A stretch of DNA of 64,000 nt from CBDIHP01 sp965279195 (GTDB taxonomy: Bacteria; Planctomycetota; Planctomycetia; Isosphaerales; Isosphaeraceae): the NCBI GenBank assembly GCA_965279195.1, contig CBDIHP010000040.1, positions 124,001-188,000 of the forward strand, read 5' to 3'. A program made the translations under genes and the position numbers. This document shows, piece after piece, positions 54,360-61,307 of this stretch. Position 1 is the first letter of the stretch, and each line of letters opens with the position of its first letter. The notes beneath the pieces were generated by a model that was not told where the DNA came from, searched no databases, and saw only the letters and a program-made list of their open reading frames with translations.

Positions 54360-54451
54360 GAATCCCCTCTCACCCCCGCGCCGCCGTGTCGCCCCACATG
54401 ATTGTATCGGACCGAGGATTCCGCCCAACCCCAGTTGCGCGCTTTCCCCCG

Positions 54452-54596
54452 TTGGAGTGCGGACGCAGAACGTCCGGCTTTCCGACGGCGCGTGATGTGG
54501 CTGGGGAGATCCGCGTTGGCTCGGGATTTGTCCGATGGGGCACGCCCCGGTCCGTCCCCGCTTGCCGAAACCGGAAGCTCTGCGTCCGCACTCCAA
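54452..54596. repeat. Inverted repeat with TTGGAGTGCGGACGCAGA arms
   Basis: The first 18 bases of arm 54452-54483 are the exact reverse complement of the end of arm 54565-54596, and the pairing continues imperfectly to 32 bases. The arms flank 81 bp. It is the main feature of the 329-bp divergent spacer between the MFS and AsmA-like genes; the rest of that spacer shows nothing recognisable. Confidence 0.88.
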
Positions 54597-54688
54597 AAAG
54601 GTATCGGTCGAGTGTGCCTTTTCCGTAGAATGGGCCGGGCAGGGACGCGAACTGCCGACGTCGAGCCGACTCCTTCGAGGAACCCGCC

Positions 54689-57600
54689 ATGCCCGACACC
54701 ATCCCCAGGAAACGTCGCTGGCGGAAGATCGCGCTCATCGTCCTCATCCCGATCGGACTGGTCGCGCTGGCCATCGCGCTGTTGCCGGTGGCCCTGGGAA
54801 CCGGCCCCGGTCGGGAGTTCGTTCTGGAGCGGATCAACCGGGGCTTCGACCCCGGCCGGGTCGACTTCCAGGGGCTCGAACTCTCCTGGTTCCGCCCCAC
54901 GAAGCTGACCGGCTTCTCGCTGAAGGATCCCAGGGGGACGACCGTCGCGGCCTCGGAGCAGGCCACGCTCAGCCCGAACCTCTGGCAGCTCATCACCGAT
55001 GCGCCAAAGCTCGGTACGCTCACCCTCCACAAAGGGAAGCTCGACATCGAACGCTCGGCCGACGGCACCATCGACCTCTACGAGGCGCTCCGGTCGGTCC
55101 TCCAGAAGCGCAACCCGGCCCGGGATCTGACGATCCGGGTCGAGGCCGGCACGTTGCGGCTCAGGGATCCGGGCTTCGCCGAGACCTTGAACGCCGATCC
55201 GGCCGAGGTCGAGGTCCGCATCCCCCAGGCCCCGCACCCACTGACCTGGCACGTCCAGCTCGTCCAGACCCGGGACGGCAAGCCCACGCGCCTGGAGATC
55301 AGCGGCGACCTCGACCGCTGGGGCACCAAGCAGGGGGGCAAGCTCGACGACCCCGAACTGCACCTGGCCGTGATCGCGAAGGAATGGCGGCTGGCCGTGA
55401 ACCGCTCGGGGGTGGTCGTCCAGTCCAGCGTCGACGGCTCGATCGACGCCCTCCGACGCGCGGGCCGCTGGAGCACCCAGGGGGACCTCAAGGCGGGCAA
55501 CACGCTGATCGGCGGCGACCGCTTGGGCGGCGAGAGCCTCGCGCTCGAACGCCTCACCGCCGCTTGGACCCTCGGGCAGGAGGAATCCGGCTGGTCCGTC
55601 CGCCGGCTCGACGTCACCAGCCCCGTCGGGACCATCCGCTCCTCGGGCACCCTCAACCTCGATAAGGACGCCAGCGGACACCAGACCATCGAGGCCAATC
55701 TCGACCTCGCCGCGCTGGCGAAGAACCTCCCCCACACCCTGCGGCTGAGGGACGACCTCGCGCTGGAGAAGGGCACTGCCAGCCTCAAGCTGGATGCCGA
55801 ACTCCGCCCCAACTCCGACCTCGCCCTCCGGCTCGACGCCGGCCTTCGAGATCTCTCCGCGAAGCGAGCCGGCCGCACGCTGTCGCTCCGCGAGCCCGTC
55901 CGGTTCGACGCCAAGGGGGGCCGATTCGAGGGCGTCTGGCGGCTCGACACCCTGGCGTTCCAATCGTCGTTCCTGAACGTCGAGGGGAGCGGCCGGCCGA
56001 GCGAGGCCGTCGCCTTCAAGGGCTCGGCCGACCTCCGGGCCTTGCAGTCGCAGGTGGGCGACTGGCTCGACTTGACCGGCGTCGAGATGTCCGGCCACTC
56101 CACCTTCGAGGGGACCTACAAGGTCACCGGGCCCGATTACGGCCTGGACCTCAAGACCGACCTCCGCGACCTCCGGGTCGAGACCAACAAGCTCCCCGCC
56201 ATCGCCCGGCCAACCATCGCCCTGGAGACGAAGGTCGGGGGCCCGGCCGACGCCGGCGGCCTCCCGAGCGGCTGGACGACCGCGACCGCGAAGATCCGAT
56301 CGGCGGACTACGCCGCCGATTTCCAGGTCCGGCCGAAGGACCAGGCCCTGAACGTCGTGGCGAGTGTGAAGGCCCCGCTCGGCTCGGGCGAGAACGCACC
56401 CCGGGGCGAGATCGGTCTCGACGCCGATTGGGACCGGGCCGACCGCACCGTCCGGTTCGCCCGCCTGGATCTGGGCGCCAGGGCCAATAACAAGGGTGAC
56501 CGTCCGACGTGGGCTGGCCTCTCGACCTCCGGCGTGCTCGACCTCAACAAGGGCGAACTGAGGCTCAACGGCGGCAAGTCGGACGCGCCGAGCCTGATCG
56601 CCCTCGGGCCGGACGGCCTGCAGGTCTCGGGGCTCGGTGGGCCGGCGACGGAGCTGCGCATCGACGGCAGCCTCACCGGCGACCTCGCCGCGCTCGAATC
56701 GGCACTTCAGGAATGGGCAGATCGCGTGCCCCGGCAGGTCACCGGGCGCTGGACGCTCCTGGCCCAGGCCGGCGGGGCGTCCGACGGGACGAACATCAGC
56801 ACCAAGCTGCATGTCGATGCCCTCAACTGGCCGTCGAAGGCCGGCGAGATCGGCGAGCCCTGGCCGCGACTCACGCTCTCGGCCCAGGCGGTCCACAACC
56901 GCGCGGAAGGCCGGGTCGAGCTGACCGAACTGGCCGCGGTCACCCCCGTCGCCGTGCTCCAGGCGTCGGGCCGGCTGGATCTCAAGGAAGACGCCCGCTA
57001 CATCGACCTCAAGGGGACGCTCACGCCCGACTGGGAGCAGTTCCAGACCCGCTTGACCCAGCGGCTCGACCCCGATGCGAAGTTCCGGGCTGCCATCAAG
57101 CCTTTCTCGGTCCGGGGCCCGATCCGGGACGGCTCGACCTGGACCGAACGGCTCCGCTCGCTTGACGCCGACCTCGCCCTGGACCTCCAGGAACTCGACG
57201 TCTACGGCCTCCGCATGGGGGCGGCCCCGATTGCGGTCAGGTCGCGCGATGGCAAGGTGCAGATCGAGCCCATCGTCACCACGTTGAACGAGGGCCACGT
57301 CCGGCTCGAGCCCGAACTCGACCTCGACGCCCCCGAAGGACCGACGCTCCGGCTCGGCAAGAACTCGATCATCCGCGACGCGGAGATCAACGACGAGGTC
57401 TCGCACCGGTTCCTGCGATACGTCGCCCCGGTTCTCGATCAGGCGACGAAGGTTAACGGCATGGTGACGATCGACATCGACCGCGCGGAGTTCCCGCTCG
57501 GGCCGGGGTTCGGGCGCAAGACGCTGGTCGAGGGGGCGATCGTTTTCGACAACGTCGAGTTCGGCCCCGGGCCGATGATGGACCAGCTCCTGACCATGAT

Positions 57601-58177
57601 GGGCCGCCGCGAGAAGGTCGTGAGGCTCGACGAGCCGGTGCACCTCTCGATCGCCGAGGGCCGGATCCGCCAGCGCGGGTTCGCCCTGCCGATCGGGAAC
57701 GTCACCCGGCTGGAGATGGAAGGCTGGGTCGACTTCCAGCGCAACATGGCGATGGTCGCGAGCTTCCCCATCACCCCGACGATGCTCGGCAACAACAACC
57801 TGCTGGCCGACATCACCGCCGGGGCGAAGATCCAGGTTCCGATCACCGGCACGCTCGACAAGCCCAAGATCGACGACGACCTCTTCAAGAAACAGCTGGC
57901 CGAGACCGGCAAGGGGATCCTGATGCGAGGCGGCCCGAGGCTCGCGGCCGAGATCCTCTCGCGGATCGCCAACCGCCCCGCCGCCGTCCGCGCCGTCCCC
58001 CCTCCCCCCCTGCCCGAGATCGTCCCCGCCGACCCCGGCCTCAAGAAGGCCGAGGGCGACGAGAACGCCAACGCCCCCAAGGACCCCCCCAGGATGACCG
58101 CCGCCGAGCGCAAGGCCAAGCAGCTCGAAAAGCGCAACGAACGCCGCAAGAAGCGAGGATTGCCCCCCCTCCCGTAG
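54689..58177 (+). CDS. AsmA-family inner-membrane protein
   Basis: The 1162-residue protein has one N-terminal transmembrane helix (IALIVLIPIGLVALAIALLP) and a very long beta-rich periplasmic region with AsmA/TamB-like repeats (GSVDGSIDAL-type, SGTLNLDKDASGH, VSGLGGPATELRIDGSLTGD), ending near KIQVPITGTLDKPKIDD. A Lys/Glu/Pro-rich tail finishes the chain. AsmA-like proteins are proposed to carry phospholipids between membranes along a hydrophobic groove. Planctomycetes have an outer membrane, so this fits. The start codon is ATG at 54689 with GAGG upstream. Its TAG is part of a palindromic repeat. Confidence 0.85.
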   Translation: MPDTIPRKRRWRKIALIVLIPIGLVALAIALLPVALGTGPGREFVLERINRGFDPGRVDFQGLELSWFRPTKLTGFSLKDPRGTTVAASEQATLSPNLWQLITDAPKLGTLTLHKGKLDIERSADGTIDLYEALRSVLQKRNPARDLTIRVEAGTLRLRDPGFAETLNADPAEVEVRIPQAPHPLTWHVQLVQTRDGKPTRLEISGDLDRWGTKQGGKLDDPELHLAVIAKEWRLAVNRSGVVVQSSVDGSIDALRRAGRWSTQGDLKAGNTLIGGDRLGGESLALERLTAAWTLGQEESGWSVRRLDVTSPVGTIRSSGTLNLDKDASGHQTIEANLDLAALAKNLPHTLRLRDDLALEKGTASLKLDAELRPNSDLALRLDAGLRDLSAKRAGRTLSLREPVRFDAKGGRFEGVWRLDTLAFQSSFLNVEGSGRPSEAVAFKGSADLRALQSQVGDWLDLTGVEMSGHSTFEGTYKVTGPDYGLDLKTDLRDLRVETNKLPAIARPTIALETKVGGPADAGGLPSGWTTATAKIRSADYAADFQVRPKDQALNVVASVKAPLGSGENAPRGEIGLDADWDRADRTVRFARLDLGARANNKGDRPTWAGLSTSGVLDLNKGELRLNGGKSDAPSLIALGPDGLQVSGLGGPATELRIDGSLTGDLAALESALQEWADRVPRQVTGRWTLLAQAGGASDGTNISTKLHVDALNWPSKAGEIGEPWPRLTLSAQAVHNRAEGRVELTELAAVTPVAVLQASGRLDLKEDARYIDLKGTLTPDWEQFQTRLTQRLDPDAKFRAAIKPFSVRGPIRDGSTWTERLRSLDADLALDLQELDVYGLRMGAAPIAVRSRDGKVQIEPIVTTLNEGHVRLEPELDLDAPEGPTLRLGKNSIIRDAEINDEVSHRFLRYVAPVLDQATKVNGMVTIDIDRAEFPLGPGFGRKTLVEGAIVFDNVEFGPGPMMDQLLTMMGRREKVVRLDEPVHLSIAEGRIRQRGFALPIGNVTRLEMEGWVDFQRNMAMVASFPITPTMLGNNNLLADITAGAKIQVPITGTLDKPKIDDDLFKKQLAETGKGILMRGGPRLAAEILSRIANRPAAVRAVPPPPLPEIVPADPGLKKAEGDENANAPKDPPRMTAAERKAKQLEKRNERRKKRGLPPLP

Positions 58178-58459
58178 GGTCCGCTATTGCGGACTAATTT
58201 GTATGTTCGTATGTTGTCTGTGTCATGCGGAGCAACCAGGATCCGGTCCTATTGGGAGCCAGTTCGTGTGCCACTGGCTGTGCCAGTGCCGGGGACGACC
58301 CTCGGATGCTTGCTCGCGCCGGTACTATGTTCCCGTGATGGCTTTTGCCACCGTCCCACCGGAACAGCCAGTGGCACACGAACTGGCTCCAAGCAGGTCA
58401 GGGTTTGACGCTTCCTGTCGCACGTTGAAGGAGGATGGTCCGCGATGGCGGACCCTACG
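58172..58459. repeat. Composite palindromic element between the AsmA-like gene and mnmA
   Basis: The outer halves of a GGTCCGC element lie at 58172-58196 and 58437-58459, separated by 240 bp instead of the 23-28 bp seen in the two compact copies. A different 27-bp inverted repeat (58255-58390) sits inside. The left half contains the TAG stop of the AsmA-like gene (58175-58177). The right half encodes the first codons of mnmA if its upstream ATG is used. Confidence 0.82.
58255..58390. repeat. 27-bp perfect inverted repeat inside a composite element
   Basis: 58255-58281 is the exact reverse complement of 58364-58390; both include GTGCCACTGGCTGT or its complement. The 82-bp spacer holds nothing recognisable. 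It looks like an insertion that split a GGTCCGC element. Confidence 0.9.
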
Positions 58460-59587
58460 ATGAGCCGCGTTGTCCTGGCGATGAGTGGGGGAGTCGATAG
58501 CTCGGTGGCCGCGCACCTGCTCAAGGAGCAGGGGCACGAGGTCATCGGGCTGTTCATGCGCACCGGGGCCCACGGTGACGAGCCGGCGCGCCGTTCCAAG
58601 ACGTGCTGCAGCGCGACCGATGCGGTCGACGCCCGGGCTGTGGCGGACCGGCTGGATCTCCCCTTCTTCGCGCTGGATTTCGAACCCGACTTTGAGCGGA
58701 TCATCGACCAGTTCGCGGACGAGTACGTCGCCGGCCGCACGCCGAACCCGTGCGTCATGTGCAACATCTGGCTCAAGTTCGGCAAGCTCTGGTCGTATGG
58801 CAAGCAGGTCGGAGCCGACTTCGTCGCCACCGGGCACTACGCCAGGCGCGTGACCGACGATCAGGGCCGCCCGAGGATCGCCCGCGCCCAGGATCGCTCG
58901 AAAGAGCAGTCCTACGTCCTGTTCGGGCTGCGTCATGAGTTGATCCCCCACATCCTCCTTCCCGTCGGCGAATACCCCAAGGCCGAGATCCGCCGGATGG
59001 CGAAGGACCTCGGCCTGCCGGTCCACGACAAGGCCGACAGCCAGGAGATCTGCTTCATCCCCGACGACGACTACCTCGCCTTTGTCCGCAAGCGACGACC
59101 CGAGATCGACAACTCGGGCACGATCGTCGACGAGGACGGCCGGGTCCTCGGCCAGCATGAGGGGATCGAAGGGTTCACCATCGGCCAGAGGCGCGGGCTG
59201 GGCGTGACCGTCGGCGAGCCGCGCTACGTGGTCCAGATCGAGCCCCTGAGCAAGACCGTGACCATCGGCAAGCGGGAGTCCCTCGACCGCCCCGGCCTGA
59301 TCGCCTCGAAGTTCAACTGGCAAGTCGAACCGCCCGCAACGCCGATATCCTGTCTTGCCCAGATCCGCGCGCAGCACAGGGCGGTGCCGGCGAAGGTCGA
59401 GCCCCTCGATGGCCAGAGGGTGCGGGTCGCGTTCGAACAGGCCCAGTCGGCGGTCACCCCCGGGCAGGTGGTCACCCTGTACGAGGGGGACCTCGTGCTC
59501 GGCGGCGGCTGGATCGACCGGTCCCTCGACGCGGGCGAGCTCTCGGACCTTCGCCTCGACGCAAAGATTGATTCGGCAATGGTTTGA
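58445..59587 (+). CDS. mnmA: tRNA-specific 2-thiouridylase
   Basis: The 380-residue enzyme adds sulfur at C2 of the wobble uridine in tRNA-Lys, -Glu and -Gln. It has the PP-loop MSGGVDSS (13-20), catalytic C103 in NPC and C203 in SQEICFIP, and the C-terminal barrel domains. The sulfur donor is a relay from IscS or similar. Start choice: ATG at 58445 has AAGGAGG 10 nt upstream but adds five residues from a palindromic repeat. ATG at 58460 begins directly with the conserved MSRVVLAMSGG but has no clear ribosome site of its own. The upstream start is taken, with doubt. The protein acts in the cytoplasm. Confidence 0.93.
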   Translation: MADPTMSRVVLAMSGGVDSSVAAHLLKEQGHEVIGLFMRTGAHGDEPARRSKTCCSATDAVDARAVADRLDLPFFALDFEPDFERIIDQFADEYVAGRTPNPCVMCNIWLKFGKLWSYGKQVGADFVATGHYARRVTDDQGRPRIARAQDRSKEQSYVLFGLRHELIPHILLPVGEYPKAEIRRMAKDLGLPVHDKADSQEICFIPDDDYLAFVRKRRPEIDNSGTIVDEDGRVLGQHEGIEGFTIGQRRGLGVTVGEPRYVVQIEPLSKTVTIGKRESLDRPGLIASKFNWQVEPPATPISCLAQIRAQHRAVPAKVEPLDGQRVRVAFEQAQSAVTPGQVVTLYEGDLVLGGGWIDRSLDAGELSDLRLDAKIDSAMV

Positions 59588-59673
59588 AGTGTGTCTATTC
59601 TCCGCGGATGCCGTCGCTTTCGGACAACGCCGCCCCTGCCCACCCACACTCTCGCGACACCGGAAAATTCGAC

Positions 59674-59985
59674 ATGACCACCGTCGGCATGTACTATGAT
59701 GTGATCCCGGAGAAGGCCGAAATCTTCCTGGCCAAGTTCCGGGCGGTCGTCGAGGCCTTGAATGCCTTGCCCGGCCACAAGTCGACCTTCCTTTATCAGA
59801 AGGTCGAGGACCCGTACTCGTACGCGGTCCTGAGCGAGTGGGACGATCCCCAGGTCTTCCTCGACTTCGTCCGCTCGGCCGCGTTCCGCGAAGTGACGGC
59901 CTGGGGCCGCGAGGAAGTCCTCCGGAACCCGCCCCGCCACAAGATTTATCCCCGGGCCGAGGACCTCGGCCGGCCGGCTCACTGA
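59674..59985 (+). CDS. Small ABM-domain (antibiotic biosynthesis monooxygenase-like) protein
   Basis: The 103-residue protein has the ferredoxin-like fold pattern of the ABM superfamily, with GMYYDVIPEKAEIFLAKF at the start and YAVLSEWDDPQVFLDFVRSAAF in the second half. Members include heme-degrading and quinol monooxygenases as well as inert dimer proteins, and no catalytic Asn/Trp set can be confirmed. ATG at 59674 follows 86 bp of spacer after mnmA, on the same strand. Function unproven. Confidence 0.7.
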   Translation: MTTVGMYYDVIPEKAEIFLAKFRAVVEALNALPGHKSTFLYQKVEDPYSYAVLSEWDDPQVFLDFVRSAAFREVTAWGREEVLRNPPRHKIYPRAEDLGRPAH

Positions 59986-60048
59986 GCCGAACCGGTCGTC
60001 CGCCACGCCTTTGCCGTACATCGTTCGCCACGCGGGAGAGTTGGATTC

Positions 60049-61218
60049 ATGCCGACGGTCAGCCTGATCTTGCTCGAGTCCGAGTCGGCCCCCAGCTCTC
60101 CCGATCGCGTCGAATCCATCCGAAAGGCCCTGGGCGACGCCGGGCATGAGGTCCAGGTGCTCCGCGTCGCCGGGCCGACCGACGGCGCCGGCCCGGCCAT
60201 CTCGACCGACTCGGACGAGACCGACCTCGACGACCCCGTCCTCGCCCGCGGCCGCGGCCTGTCCGTGGCTGCCGTCGCGGGGCTCCTCGCCGCGCGTGGG
60301 GAATCGCTCGTCGTCCTCGACGCCGGCATGGAGTACACCGCCGAGGATGTCTGCCATCTCGTCGCCCGGCTCCTCGCCGGCGACGCCGAGCTGGTCGTCG
60401 CCAGCCGGAACGCCGAGGACGGCGTCGACGACCGGGGCGGCCTCATCCGACGCCTCGCCGCGCGGGCCGGCCGGCTCGCCCGCCCCTGGCTCGGCACCTC
60501 CGACCCCTTCGGCGGGCTGATCGCGCTCGACGCCGAGCTGGCCCGCCGCACCGTGCGGACCTTCCGGCCCGTCGGGTCGAAGTTCACCCTGGAGCTGATC
60601 GTCCGGAGCAAGTGCAGCAAGGCCGAGATCCCGGTGGCGCACGTCGTCGGCTCGAAGCGGACGACGCCGATCCTGGACGAAGTCCGGCAGTTCAAGCGAC
60701 TGGCCGATGACACGTTCGGCAACATCTCCCGCCTGGTTCAGTTCTGCTTCGTCGGTTTCTCCGGGATGATGGTCGACCTCTCCTGCTACGCCCTCTTCCA
60801 GTGGATCCTGAAGCGGACGGGGCTGGTGAACTCGACCGTCTCGTTCCTCGGCTACCACACCACGCTCGACCTCGTGGCCGCCGCCGCCGGTGCCATCGGC
60901 CTGGCCCTGACCTGGAACTTCTACCTCAACCGCCGGCTCACCTTCAACGACGCCCGGCACGGGTCGATCCTGCGGCAGTACCTGGCCTACGCGCTGAGCA
61001 ACGCCCTGGGGATCGCCTTGAGCTTCTCGCTGCGGCTGTTCCTGCCGATGAAGTTCGCCTTCTTCGCCGACCACAAGCTCGCCGGGGCCGTCGTGGGCAT
61101 CGTCACGGCCACGGGCCTGAATTTCACCATGTCGCGCTGGCTGGTTTTCAAGAACCACGGCCAGTCGAAGTCCGAATCGCCCTCGAACGCCACGCTCGCG
61201 AGCGAGCCGAGCGTCTGA
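60049..61218 (+). CDS. Degenerate GT2-like domain fused to a GtrA membrane domain
   Basis: The 389-residue protein has a GT2-like cytoplasmic domain (1-215) and a GtrA-like membrane domain (about 230-365) with four hydrophobic segments (RLVQFCFVGFSGMMVDLSCY, WNFYLNRRLTFND, AYALSNALGIALSFSLRLF, VVGIVTATGLNFTMSRWLVF). In the GT half the usual DXD-type metal site is altered (VVLDAGMEY). The fusion resembles dolichyl-phosphate-mannose-type synthases that make and flip a lipid-linked sugar. The loss of one Asp makes catalysis uncertain. Two membrane GT39-like enzymes in the window could use such a donor. Confidence 0.82.
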   Translation: MPTVSLILLESESAPSSPDRVESIRKALGDAGHEVQVLRVAGPTDGAGPAISTDSDETDLDDPVLARGRGLSVAAVAGLLAARGESLVVLDAGMEYTAEDVCHLVARLLAGDAELVVASRNAEDGVDDRGGLIRRLAARAGRLARPWLGTSDPFGGLIALDAELARRTVRTFRPVGSKFTLELIVRSKCSKAEIPVAHVVGSKRTTPILDEVRQFKRLADDTFGNISRLVQFCFVGFSGMMVDLSCYALFQWILKRTGLVNSTVSFLGYHTTLDLVAAAAGAIGLALTWNFYLNRRLTFNDARHGSILRQYLAYALSNALGIALSFSLRLFLPMKFAFFADHKLAGAVVGIVTATGLNFTMSRWLVFKNHGQSKSESPSNATLASEPSV

Positions 61219-61307
61219 GGTTTGTCACGGGCGAGTCGCCCGACCATCCTGGCGAGGTCGTCCCCCCGGTCGAGTGACCGAATCGGGGCGGCCCGGGGGG
61301 CAGTCGC

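Noticed and set aside
54317..57643. A 1108-codon open frame on the minus strand opposite the AsmA-like gene
   Set aside because: Shadow frame without domain motifs; the plus-strand gene has a membrane helix and AsmA-like repeats.
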